Of a DNA stretch of 64,000 nt, positions 7,762 through 15,975 are shown one piece after another (position 1 is the stretch's first letter; each line of letters opens with the position of its first letter). The position numbers and the translations under genes are program-made. Below the pieces are notes generated by a model. It was not told the DNA's origin. It did no database searches and worked only from the letters and a program-made list of their open reading frames with translations. This stretch comes from Oscillospiraceae bacterium. Its GTDB lineage: Bacteria; Bacillota; Clostridia; Oscillospirales; Acutalibacteraceae. Where the stretch lies: NCBI GenBank assembly GCA_902774035.1, contig CACYHA010000004.1, positions 1 to 64,000 of the forward strand, given 5' to 3'.

Positions 7762-9699
7762 TCAGTCTTCGCGCATCGCGCGCGCGACGGCTTCGTCATA
7801 ATACTTTTTATCGAGCACAATGCCAAGCGTCTTCAAGCGGTGATACGTGGGGATGCCGTGCTTCCAGCCGCGGCCGCGATAATAGACCTTGCGCATCACA
7901 TCCAACGGCACCTTGGTACGCGGATCGTCCGGATTCTGCTGAACGTCCGTCAACCGTTTCGGAAGCACATCGGCGTCAGCCTTCTGCCCGAGGATCACAT
8001 TGGCGATTCGTTCGGTGTTATAACCGCGCGCGCCCCAGGTCAGCATGGACGACGTATCGGTATGCATCCCGGTCGCAAGATGCACGGCCTTGATATGCGG
8101 CAGCAGCGGCAGCGGGATCTTCGGCGCCTTTGTGAAGTGCGAAAGCAGATTGACGACCGGACCGACATAGGGGAAGACAGCGAGAATGATCTTTGTCAAC
8201 GGCCAGTTCGGCTGATCGACCAAAAAGCCGGGGAAAACCGCATAACTGGTAAACAGACAGCTTCCGCAGCCGGAAACAGCTTCCATCAGGTTTTGCAGCA
8301 TGATCGCGAGAGCCGCCTTGCCGTGGTGCGTCAGGGAATCGATATCCAGACCGAGGCCTTCGAGCACAACGAGGTAACCTGCGTTCAAATGGCAGCCGCC
8401 GCGGTTGGCTGTAGCATAGCCGAGACCGTGGCCGACGGCATGACGGGGTTCATACGCCGCAAGCTCCATGCCCTTCGCATGGATGGCATATTCCTTTCCG
8501 CCGAAGCGGTCGCTCATGCGTTTGCTTCCGTCAGCGATGAGATCGCCTTCACCGCGGCGATACGCGATATCCTCAAACATCTGCGAAAGATTGTCGGTCT
8601 GACCGAAATGGATTCCGAAATCGTGCACGCCTTTTTCCGCAAGCTCCATGGCAAAGGCCACGGAACCTGCGCAGGAGATCGCGTCCATGCCCCATTCGTC
8701 GAGCTCATAGTTCCATTTGAGGATCAGCTCGATATCGTCGTTGAGAATGTTCGGACCGAGCAGACCGAGGGTTTCAAGCTCGGGCCCCTTGACGATTTTA
8801 TCGTCCACCTTACACATACGCGCACAGCGGATCACGCAGGTCGTACACGCCCCGTTGGAAACGAGATGGTGTTCGGCCAGCTCTTCGCCGGAGACTTTTT
8901 CAAAATTATCGTAACGTCCGGCGGAGAAGTTCTTGGTTGCAAGGATGGAATGCGCCTGCATGGGCGCAACCAGACCGGCGGTGCCGAGTTTAGGAAGCTG
9001 GCGCCCGGTCAGCGGATGATTTTTCAGCGTTTTGATCCACTTTTTGTTCAGCTCGCGCAGCGCTTCTTCGTCATAGATCTCAGGCAGCTTTGTGCCGAAA
9101 GCGGTCACGGCCTTCAGCTTTTTATCGCCGAACACCGCGCCGACGCCGCCGCGTCCCGCCGTCCGGTCATTGCTGAACACGCAGGCGTAAAGCACCTTGT
9201 TTTCACCCGCGGGGCCGATCACAAGGCGGCCGGGATACTGCTTGAGTTTTTCCTGCGCTTCGCCGGTTTTCGTTCCCCAGAGCTCGGACGCATCGAGAAA
9301 TTCGACATTGTCCTGCGTGATATGAACATGAACCGGTGTTTCGCTTCTTCCGGTGATGATCGCCGCGTCATAACCCGCGCGTTTCAGCGTCAGGCCGAAA
9401 TCTCCGCCGCAGTTTGAGGATGTGAGAATATTCGTGAGCGGAGAGATGGTCGAAATGTTGAAGCGGGAAGAGTTCGGGCAGCCGGTACCGGTCAGCGGGC
9501 CGGTTGTGATCACCAGCCAGTTGTCCTCGTCAAAGGCTTTCATCGTCGGCGTGATATGCTTCAAAAGAATATCGGCCGCCATGATCTTACCGCCGAGGGT
9601 GCGCTTGCGGTCTTCATCTGTCCAGGGGAATTCGCTGAAGGCGCGCTTGCTCAGATCAACGAACAGCACCCTTCCCATATAACCTTTCAAATTGGTCAA
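7762..9699 (-). CDS. aor: aldehyde:ferredoxin oxidoreductase (tungsten/molybdenum enzyme)
   Basis: 645 residues, close to the usual 600-640 for AOR, which interconverts aldehydes and carboxylates using ferredoxin. The N-terminal domain (MTNLKGYMGRVLFVDLSK) and the pterin-binding segments (TTGPLTGTGCPNSSRFNIST, NDRTAGRGGVGAVFG) are typical. The [4Fe-4S] ligands are Cys285, Cys288 and Cys292 (CxxCxxxC), with a distal ligand in SGCGSC (Cys478/Cys481). The gene overlaps the upstream ThiF-like gene by 4 bp. The metal cannot be decided from sequence, but the family mostly uses tungsten with two pterins. Cytoplasmic. Confidence 0.95.
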   Translation of the reverse strand: MTNLKGYMGRVLFVDLSKRAFSEFPWTDEDRKRTLGGKIMAADILLKHITPTMKAFDEDNWLVITTGPLTGTGCPNSSRFNISTISPLTNILTSSNCGGDFGLTLKRAGYDAAIITGRSETPVHVHITQDNVEFLDASELWGTKTGEAQEKLKQYPGRLVIGPAGENKVLYACVFSNDRTAGRGGVGAVFGDKKLKAVTAFGTKLPEIYDEEALRELNKKWIKTLKNHPLTGRQLPKLGTAGLVAPMQAHSILATKNFSAGRYDNFEKVSGEELAEHHLVSNGACTTCVIRCARMCKVDDKIVKGPELETLGLLGPNILNDDIELILKWNYELDEWGMDAISCAGSVAFAMELAEKGVHDFGIHFGQTDNLSQMFEDIAYRRGEGDLIADGSKRMSDRFGGKEYAIHAKGMELAAYEPRHAVGHGLGYATANRGGCHLNAGYLVVLEGLGLDIDSLTHHGKAALAIMLQNLMEAVSGCGSCLFTSYAVFPGFLVDQPNWPLTKIILAVFPYVGPVVNLLSHFTKAPKIPLPLLPHIKAVHLATGMHTDTSSMLTWGARGYNTERIANVILGQKADADVLPKRLTDVQQNPDDPRTKVPLDVMRKVYYRGRGWKHGIPTYHRLKTLGIVLDKKYYDEAVARAMRED

Positions 9700-10361
9700 A
9701 GGTCCTCATCTCCTATCGGATTGATTTTCAAAGATTGTATTTCCAGCCCGTCAAAACAGAACAAGACGCCCTGTGATGAGGGATCGTTCAAAAAGTGATC
9801 CACAGCGAGCTTTGCCTGCAGCGCGCCGATCACGCCGACGACCGGGCTTTGAGAGCTCGGTTTTTGCTGCGGCGCAAGCAGACCGCCGGCAAGCTCGAGG
9901 GAAGGCGTCCTTCCGGGAATGCAGACATACACCGTTCCGAACGCGCCGTCGACTCCGCCGTTGATATAGGGTTTTCCGTTCGCTTCGCACCACGAGGCAG
10001 CAAGTCTTCGCGCCTGCACATTATCGACCGCGAGAATCAAAAGCTCCGCGTCTGCGGCAAAGGACAGATCCTCGGCGGTTTGAATGCGGCGCTCGACGGG
10101 AACGATCTCAACGTCCGGCGCAAAAGCGGAAAGCCGCCGTGCAAGCAGAATGCACTTCGACTTGTCAACATCCTGCGGCGTATAAAAAAACTGGCGGTTG
10201 AGATTGCGCGTCTGCACTGTGTCAAAATCACAGAGCCAGAGTTTTCCGATCCCGGCCCCGGCAAGATGAACCGCGACATTTGTACCGAGCCCGCCGCAGC
10301 CGAGGATCGCAGCGCTGTGACTTGAGATGTCATATCCCTGAACGATTGCTTTTTCGTTCAT
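9696..10361 (-). CDS. short ThiF/MoeB/HesA-family adenylyltransferase
   Basis: 221 residues. The ATP-binding motif is GCGGLGTNVA, with the acidic strand LCDFDTVQTRNLNRQF and the adenylation residues that follow. E1-like enzymes of this family adenylate the C-terminal Gly-Gly of MoaD/ThiS proteins, and a MoaD-like gene lies in the same operon. It is short, and I do not see the two CxxC pairs that bind structural zinc in MoeB and ThiF. It overlaps moaB and aor by 4 bp each, so the genes are probably translationally coupled. Confidence 0.88.
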   Translation of the reverse strand: MNEKAIVQGYDISSHSAAILGCGGLGTNVAVHLAGAGIGKLWLCDFDTVQTRNLNRQFFYTPQDVDKSKCILLARRLSAFAPDVEIVPVERRIQTAEDLSFAADAELLILAVDNVQARRLAASWCEANGKPYINGGVDGAFGTVYVCIPGRTPSLELAGGLLAPQQKPSSQSPVVGVIGALQAKLAVDHFLNDPSSQGVLFCFDGLEIQSLKINPIGDEDL

Positions 10362-10858
10362 TTTCCGTAGTTCCCTCCGCAGTTCAATGTGTTGCCGGAG
10401 AGCGTTTCCGCCGCGTGCGGCAAAACGGGAAGCACAACCTCCAATGATTCTTTCACAGCCTTCGGGCTGCCGGGAAGGTTGACGATCAGCGTTTTTCCGC
10501 GAATGCCGGAAACAGCGCGGGAAAGCATGGCGTTCGGCGTAACGGCGAGACTTTTTATGCGGATTGCTTCACTGATGCCGGGCGCGCTGCGTTCGATCAC
10601 GGCGCACGTCGCCTCCGGCGTCACGTCGCGCGGAGCAAAGCCGGTGCCGCCGGTGGTAAAGACAACGTCGGCGCTCTCTTCATCCGCAAGCGCTTTCAGC
10701 ACAGCTTCAATCTGCGTTTTTTCGTCGGGCACAAGACGGTAGACCGTGCTGTCGGAGAGCGGCGCAAGCATTTCGGCGATCACCTTTCCGCTCCGGTCTT
10801 CGCACAGACCGGCACTGCAGCGGTCACTGACACAAACGATTCCAAACTTCAAGCACAT
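10358..10858 (-). CDS. moaB: molybdopterin adenylyltransferase/MoaB-Mog family protein
   Basis: About 165 residues. The MPT-binding motifs VVFTTGGTGFAPRDVTPEA and VNLPGSPKAVKESLE are intact. Enzymes of this family adenylate molybdopterin before metal insertion by MoeA, and MoaB is the form used with tungsten in some archaea. The start is uncertain: the ATG at 10858 is adopted, but the GGGGGTGA element spaces better for a TTG at 10852, giving the typical MKFGIVCVSD start. First gene of the leftward operon; the promoter is at 10882-10910. Confidence 0.9.
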   Translation of the reverse strand: MCLKFGIVCVSDRCSAGLCEDRSGKVIAEMLAPLSDSTVYRLVPDEKTQIEAVLKALADEESADVVFTTGGTGFAPRDVTPEATCAVIERSAPGISEAIRIKSLAVTPNAMLSRAVSGIRGKTLIVNLPGSPKAVKESLEVVLPVLPHAAETLSGNTLNCGGNYGK

Positions 10859-10881
10859 CACCCCCAAGCTTTTCCTTATCT

Positions 10882-10910
10882 ATCATACACAAATTTTTAC
10901 CCAAAAGCAA
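10882..10910 (-). promoter_or_regulatory. sigma-A promoter of the moaB-thiF-aor-moaD-ferredoxin operon
   Basis: Read leftward: TTGCTT (10905-10910), 17-bp spacer, TATGAT (10882-10887). It lies 24 bp before the start of moaB. Confidence 0.75.
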
Positions 10911-10939
10911 GGATTTTTATAATTTTTTATACAAATCCC

Positions 10940-10968
10940 TTTTCATTTAGGTATTATTATGATATAGT
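10940..10968 (+). promoter_or_regulatory. possible promoter of the moeA operon
   Basis: TTTTCA (10940-10945), 17-bp spacer, TATAGT (10963-10968), about 50 bp upstream of moeA. The -35 is weak. The leader is too short to hold a full Moco riboswitch. Confidence 0.45.
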
Positions 10969-11020
10969 TAATAAAAATACGCTCGGGCTTCACCGATGCG
11001 GTCCGGGACGGAGGATCATC

Positions 11021-12223
11021 ATGCTGCATGTAATCTCAAAAGATCAGGCGGTCGCCTGTGTGCGAAAACAAATGCAAACGCAACCTGTGCGCACGACAAC
11101 AATCGCTTTGCAGAATGCATCGGGTTATACTTTGTCGCAGGACATTCTTTCCGCTGAGGATATCCCGGCCTTTGACCGCTCCACGGTCGACGGTTTTGCG
11201 GTCTGCGCCGCTGACACCTTCGGCGCCGGAGCTTCCCTCCCCTGCGAGCTGGAGATCATCGGTGAGATCGCGATGGGCGACACGCCCGCGTTCACCCTGC
11301 GCCGCGGCCAATGCGCAAGAATCTCGACCGGAGGAATGCTGCCGACGGGCGCCGACGCCGCCGTCATGGTGGAGCATACGGACACGCAGGAGCGTCTATG
11401 TCTTGTTTTTCAGGGCGTTTCTCCCGGCGCAAACGTCACCCGCCGCGGCGATGATATCGGCGCCGGAGCATGTGCGCTGAAAAAAGGAACGAGGCTTGGC
11501 GCGGCCGAGATCGGCGTGCTGGCTGCGTTGGGCGTTTACGAGGTGCCCGTTTTTCAAAAGCCCGTCGTTGCCGTGATTTCCACCGGCGACGAGCTTGTCA
11601 CCGGAACGCCGAAGGACGGGCAGATGCGCGACGTGAACAGCTTTTTGCTCTGCGCCGCGTTGGAAAAATCCGGGTGCGAGGCGCGAATGATCGGCGCGAT
11701 CAAAGATCAAAAGGAGCAGATCAGAGCTGCACTGACAGAGAGTCTGAAGACGGCAGACATGGTGCTGCTTTCCGGCGGTTCTTCGGCAGGAGCAAAGGAT
11801 ATGACGGTTGAACTGTTGCAGGAGCTCGGAGAGGTGTGCTTTCACGGCATTGCGATAAAACCGGGAAAACCGACGATTTTCGGCACGGTTCAGGACAAGC
11901 CGGTATTCGGTCTTCCGGGGCATCCGCTGGCCGCCTATTTCGTTTTTCGACTGATCGTGACCCAGGCGCTGCGCGAACGCCTGCACCTTCCGGAGGATCG
12001 ACCGAAGAAAACGGCGAAGCTCTCTGTCAACATTCCCTCCAATCACGGCAGAGAAGAATATCTCTGTGTGAAGCTGCTGCCGGACGGAACCGCTGTTCCG
12101 CTCCATACAAAATCCGGCATCATCTCCGTTTTGACGCAGGCCGACGGGTTCCTTTGTATCCCGCGCGACGCGGAGGGCCTGCAAAGCGGCAGCATGATCG
12201 ACATCTATGAGGTAGAAGCATGA
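11021..12223 (+). CDS. moeA: molybdopterin molybdenumtransferase MoeA, first copy
   Basis: 400 residues, standard length. MoeA inserts molybdate or tungstate into adenylated molybdopterin. Domain features: FDRSTVDGFAV near residue 50, ISTGGMLPTGADAAVMVEHT, the central MPT-binding-like domain with VISTGDELV and LLSGGSSAGAKD, then IAIKPGKPTIFG and FGLPGHPLAAYF, and the C-terminal beta domain. A GACGGAGGAT site precedes the ATG. It overlaps the second moeA by 4 bp (ATGA). Two copies in tandem are common in organisms that use tungsten, where each may be metal-specific. Confidence 0.95.
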   Translation: MLHVISKDQAVACVRKQMQTQPVRTTTIALQNASGYTLSQDILSAEDIPAFDRSTVDGFAVCAADTFGAGASLPCELEIIGEIAMGDTPAFTLRRGQCARISTGGMLPTGADAAVMVEHTDTQERLCLVFQGVSPGANVTRRGDDIGAGACALKKGTRLGAAEIGVLAALGVYEVPVFQKPVVAVISTGDELVTGTPKDGQMRDVNSFLLCAALEKSGCEARMIGAIKDQKEQIRAALTESLKTADMVLLSGGSSAGAKDMTVELLQELGEVCFHGIAIKPGKPTIFGTVQDKPVFGLPGHPLAAYFVFRLIVTQALRERLHLPEDRPKKTAKLSVNIPSNHGREEYLCVKLLPDGTAVPLHTKSGIISVLTQADGFLCIPRDAEGLQSGSMIDIYEVEA

Positions 12224-14100
12224 AACATCAATATCTGGAAAACATTCCGTTATCAAAAGCAAAAACGATCTTTCACGAGCATTTGAAAAACGCAGGTTTT
12301 TCCCCGAAGACCGAGCGGATCAAAGTGCAGGATGCCTGCGGAAGAACACTGGCGCACGCGGTTTACGCAAACATCTGCGCGCCGCACTACAACGCCAGCG
12401 CCATGGACGGCATCGCCGTCAAAGCAAGCGACACCTTCGGCGCAAGCGAACGCACACCCGTCACCTTGAAGCCGAAAGCATATACGGTCGTTGATACCGG
12501 CGACCCGATCCCCGAGGGCGCAGACGCCGTCATCATGGTGGAGGATCTCATCGACGCAGCCGGCGGATGCTTCACCATCATTTCCGCTGTTCGGCCATGG
12601 CAGAATGTCCGCCAGGTTGGCGAGGATCTCTGCATGGGCGACATGATCGCCCCCACCGGCACGGTTATGACCCCTGCGCTTTGCGGCGCTCTGCTTGCCG
12701 GCGGCGTCACGGAGACCGAGGTTTTCAAAAAGCCCCTTGTGGCCATCATTCCGACCGGCGACGAGATCGTCGCTCCCACCGCCTGCCCGAACGAAGGCGA
12801 CATCATCGAATTCAACTCCACCGTGTTTCGCGGAATGCTTGAAAGCTGGGGCGCGGACGCTGAGGTTTTCCCCATCACGCCGGACAAAAAAGACCTGATC
12901 CGCGCCGCTGCTGAAGAAGCGCTGGCGCGATGCGATATCGTGCTTGTTTCCGCCGGTTCTTCTGCCGGAAGAGACGATTACACCTCAGAGATCATCGCTT
13001 CCCTCGGGCGGGTTTTGGTGCACGGCATCGCGATCAAGCCCGGAAAGCCCGCCGTCCTCGGCGAAGCAAAGGGAAAACCGATCGTCGGTTTGCCCGGGTA
13101 TCCGGTTTCCGCCATCGTCATCATGGACGAGATCGTGCGCGAACTCGTTTTTGCCGCGCAGGGGAAGGCCGCGCCGCCGCCGGAAGAAATTTGCGGCGTG
13201 CTTTCGACCAAACTGGTCTCCTCTCTGAAATATCAGGAATATGTGCGCGTATCGGTCGGGAAAATCGGCGGGAACTGGTCGATCTCCCCCCTGCCCCGCG
13301 GCGCCGGTGTGATCAGCAGCTTTACCAAGGCCGACGGCATCCTTGTGATCGACCAGAACACGGAAGGCGTCGAGGCCGGAGAGACTGTCACAGTCCGGCT
13401 TTTGCGCCCCGCGGATGAACTTGAACACACGCTGATCGTTACGGGCAGCCATGATCCGCTGATCGATGAAGTGACGGATCTACTGCAAAGTGAAGGACAA
13501 GGTTTCCGCGTTTGCTCCACACATGTCGGAAGCATGGGCGCGATCCGTGCGATCCGGGCGGGCCTTGCGCATATCGGCGGCATTCACCTGCTTGACACGG
13601 AAACCGGAGAGTATAACAAAAGCTATGTGAAAAATATGTTTCCACAAGGCGGCGCCGTCATCGCTCGGGGTGTCGGGCGCGTGCAGGGTCTGATGGTCAA
13701 AAAAGGGAACCCCTGCGGCATCAAAACCTTTGCCGACGTTGCGCGGGTACGTTATGTCAACCGCCAGCGCGGCGCAGGCACCCGCATTTTATGCGATTAT
13801 CTGATGGAAAAGAACGGCCTTTCCCCGGAACAGATCGACGGATATTACAACGAGGAATTCACCCACACCGCCGTTGCTGCCCTGATCGCCGCGGGCAACG
13901 CGGACACGGGACTCGGCATTTTTTCCGCGGCAAAAATCTATGATCTGGATTTCGTTCCGATCTGCACGGAGACCTACGAATTTCTGGTGAACGAAGCGTA
14001 TTGCGAAGACCCCATGGTGCAGGAATTCCTGAAAGCCCTGCATTCTGAAAAATGTAAAAACCGATTGCTGGAAATGGGCGGATATTTATTGGAGGATTGA
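12220..14100 (+). CDS. MoeA fused to a periplasmic-binding-protein-like domain
   Basis: 626 residues. Residues 1 to about 400 are a complete MoeA (YNASAMDGIAV, GADAVIMVEDL, IPTGDEIV, SAGSSAGRDD, IKPGKPAVLG, GLPGYPVSAI). From about 405 onward a PBP-like domain begins (LIVTGSHDPLIDEVTDLL), with the VNRQRGAGTRILCDYLMEKN segment found in the molybdate/tungstate-binding-like family next to MoeA. Without a signal peptide this domain is cytoplasmic and may sense or bind oxyanion or pterin; that role is inferred. It lies 3 bp upstream of moaC. Confidence 0.92.
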   Translation: MKHQYLENIPLSKAKTIFHEHLKNAGFSPKTERIKVQDACGRTLAHAVYANICAPHYNASAMDGIAVKASDTFGASERTPVTLKPKAYTVVDTGDPIPEGADAVIMVEDLIDAAGGCFTIISAVRPWQNVRQVGEDLCMGDMIAPTGTVMTPALCGALLAGGVTETEVFKKPLVAIIPTGDEIVAPTACPNEGDIIEFNSTVFRGMLESWGADAEVFPITPDKKDLIRAAAEEALARCDIVLVSAGSSAGRDDYTSEIIASLGRVLVHGIAIKPGKPAVLGEAKGKPIVGLPGYPVSAIVIMDEIVRELVFAAQGKAAPPPEEICGVLSTKLVSSLKYQEYVRVSVGKIGGNWSISPLPRGAGVISSFTKADGILVIDQNTEGVEAGETVTVRLLRPADELEHTLIVTGSHDPLIDEVTDLLQSEGQGFRVCSTHVGSMGAIRAIRAGLAHIGGIHLLDTETGEYNKSYVKNMFPQGGAVIARGVGRVQGLMVKKGNPCGIKTFADVARVRYVNRQRGAGTRILCDYLMEKNGLSPEQIDGYYNEEFTHTAVAALIAAGNADTGLGIFSAAKIYDLDFVPICTETYEFLVNEAYCEDPMVQEFLKALHSEKCKNRLLEMGGYLLED

Positions 14101-14103
14101 CCG

Positions 14104-14571
14104 ATGCTGACTCATCTCAACGAAAACGGCGAAGCGAACATGGTCGACGTCGGCGAAAAAAGCGTCACGGTCCGCACAGCCAAAGCATATGGCAGGATCA
14201 GGATGCAGCCTGACACATTACGCGCGCTGCTTTCTTCGCAGCTCAAAAAAGGTGACGGACTGGCCGCCGCGCGAATCGCCGGAATCCTCGGCGGAAAACG
14301 CACATCGGAATTGATCCCGCTTTGCCACAACATACCGATCGACAGGATCGACATCCGCTTTCAACAGGAAGACGCGCAGACACTCGGGATCCTTGCCGAA
14401 GCAAAGTGTACCTATAAAACAGGCATAGAGATGGAAGCCCTGACCGCGGTGAGCATTGCGGCGCTGACGATCTATGATATGTGCAAAGCGATCGACCGCG
14501 CCATGGTCATCGAAGAGATCAAACTGCTGGAAAAGACCGGCGGAAAGAGCGATTACCGACATGAAGGATAA
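14104..14571 (+). CDS. moaC: cyclic pyranopterin monophosphate synthase MoaC
   Basis: 155 residues. It converts the MoaA product to cyclic pyranopterin monophosphate. Conserved elements: ANMVDVGEKSVTVRTA, the active-site LCHNIPI, GIEMEALTAVSIAALTIYDMCKA and KSDYRHEG. Its 3' end overlaps moaA by 11 bp, consistent with coupled synthesis of the first two enzymes of the pathway. Confidence 0.96.
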   Translation: MLTHLNENGEANMVDVGEKSVTVRTAKAYGRIRMQPDTLRALLSSQLKKGDGLAAARIAGILGGKRTSELIPLCHNIPIDRIDIRFQQEDAQTLGILAEAKCTYKTGIEMEALTAVSIAALTIYDMCKAIDRAMVIEEIKLLEKTGGKSDYRHEG

Positions 14572-15499
14572 TTTCGGACGCGAAATCGACTACCTGCGTG
14601 TTTCAATCACAACGCGCTGCAACCTCAACTGCATCTACTGCGGGAAAGAAGACTGCGACAAAAAAGAACAGGAGCTGCCTGTTGCGGCATTTCGAACGCT
14701 TGTGCGTGCATTTGCGAAGTGCGGCATCAAAAAAGTGCGGATCACCGGCGGAGTGCCGCTGGTGCGCGCCGACGTCTGCGAGATCGTTGAAGCGATCTGT
14801 CAAACCGAGGGCATCGAGACGCTCGGTCTGACAACCAACGGCGTTTTGCTCGAGCAGTTTGCCGCGCCGTTGGCAAACGCAGGACTTGACAGCGTGAATA
14901 TCAGCCTTGACAGCACGGACGGCAGCACCTACCGCCATTTGACGGGCGCCGATGTACTGGATAAGGTTCTGCGCGGGATCGAGGCCGCGCAAAAAGCCGG
15001 CCTTTCCAAAATCAAAATCAACGCCGTGTTGATGCGCGGCGTCAACGACGCAGGCGCAAAAGACCTGATCGCGCTCGCCAAAGAGAGCCCCATCGACGTC
15101 CGTTTCATTGAACTGATGCCCTTTTCCGGGATCGGCGAAGCGGACGACCGGCGAATCACCGGCGATGAACTGCTGGAAAGATTTCCGTTTCTTCAACCGA
15201 TGGAATCGCAGGAAAACGCGACCGCGCGTTATTACACGGCCGAGGGCTTTCGCGGACGGATCGGCTTGATCTCTCCGGTCACGCACAAATTCTGCGACTC
15301 CTGCTGCCGGGTCCGACTGCTTTCCGACGGCAGACTGAAACCGTGTCTGGCCTATGAGGAAAGCTACGATCTGATGCCGTACATGGAAAATGAAACTGCG
15401 CTGATCGCGCGGATTCGTCAAATCATTGCCGAAAAGCCGGCAGGACACGCATTCGACACCAAAACGCCCGCGCACGGGCTCAACCGAACAGGAGGATGA
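14561..15499 (+). CDS. moaA: GTP 3',8-cyclase MoaA (radical SAM) with an altered GGEP motif
   Basis: 312 residues from the ATG at 14561. A longer reading starts inside moaC and is rejected. The radical SAM cluster motif is Cys20-x3-Cys24-x2-Cys27. The C-terminal cluster cysteines lie at 245, 248/249 and 262 (FCDSCCRVRLLSDGRLKPC), and the protein ends in the conserved Gly-Gly (311-312). The SAM-binding GGEP motif reads GGVP at 63-66, so the usual glutamate is a valine at position 65, a one-base change from GAG to GTG. It otherwise looks functional. Confidence 0.95.
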   Translation: MKDNFGREIDYLRVSITTRCNLNCIYCGKEDCDKKEQELPVAAFRTLVRAFAKCGIKKVRITGGVPLVRADVCEIVEAICQTEGIETLGLTTNGVLLEQFAAPLANAGLDSVNISLDSTDGSTYRHLTGADVLDKVLRGIEAAQKAGLSKIKINAVLMRGVNDAGAKDLIALAKESPIDVRFIELMPFSGIGEADDRRITGDELLERFPFLQPMESQENATARYYTAEGFRGRIGLISPVTHKFCDSCCRVRLLSDGRLKPCLAYEESYDLMPYMENETALIARIRQIIAEKPAGHAFDTKTPAHGLNRTGG

Positions 15500-15501
15500 C
15501 T

Positions 15502-15939
15502 ATGGCAACCGTTCTTTCCATCAACATCAGCGAGAAAAAAGGCACGCCGAAAACAACGATCGACGAAGGAAAGCTGATCGTCGATTTCGGTTTTGAAGGC
15601 GACGCCCACGCCGGAAAATGGCATCGGCAGGTCAGCCTGCTTGCAAAGGAAAGCATTGAAAAGGCGAAAGGGATGCGCACCGACGGGCTGTGTCACGGAA
15701 TGTTCGCCGAAAACATCACGACCGAAGGTATCACCCTGCACACGCTGCCTGTCGGCACAAAGCTTCAGATCGGCGACGAAGCGGTGATTGAGATCTCCCA
15801 GATTGGGAAGGAATGCCATGACGGCTGCGCGATCCGCCAGCTTGTCGGCCAATGCATCATGCCGAAGGAAGGCGTGTTTGCCCGTGTGATCCAAGGCGGA
15901 ACCGTCAAAAGCGGGGACGAGATCCGCGTGATCGAATAA
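15502..15939 (+). CDS. MOSC domain protein
   Basis: 145 residues. The AGGAGG at 15490-15495 is six bases before the ATG at 15502, so the ATG at 15496 is too close. MOSC is a sulfur-carrier fold found in molybdenum cofactor sulfurases. This is a stand-alone MOSC protein with Cys105-His106 and Cys109 in GKECHDGC. Clustered behind moaA, it probably acts in late cofactor maturation, for example sulfuration or cofactor transfer to the aldehyde oxidoreductase. Confidence 0.9.
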   Translation: MATVLSINISEKKGTPKTTIDEGKLIVDFGFEGDAHAGKWHRQVSLLAKESIEKAKGMRTDGLCHGMFAENITTEGITLHTLPVGTKLQIGDEAVIEISQIGKECHDGCAIRQLVGQCIMPKEGVFARVIQGGTVKSGDEIRVIE

Positions 15940-15975
15940 AGCTTTTTCGTTAATCTGCTTTTTGGAGGATTTCCG

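Noticed and set aside
7627-9417. Plus-strand ORF of 596 codons opposite aor
   Set aside because: A shadow caused by the GC-rich codon pattern of aor; no ribosome-binding site or family match.
10970-11020. Molybdenum cofactor (Moco) riboswitch in front of moeA
   Set aside because: The leader after the promoter is only about 50 bases, too short for the aptamer, and no fitting helices are seen.
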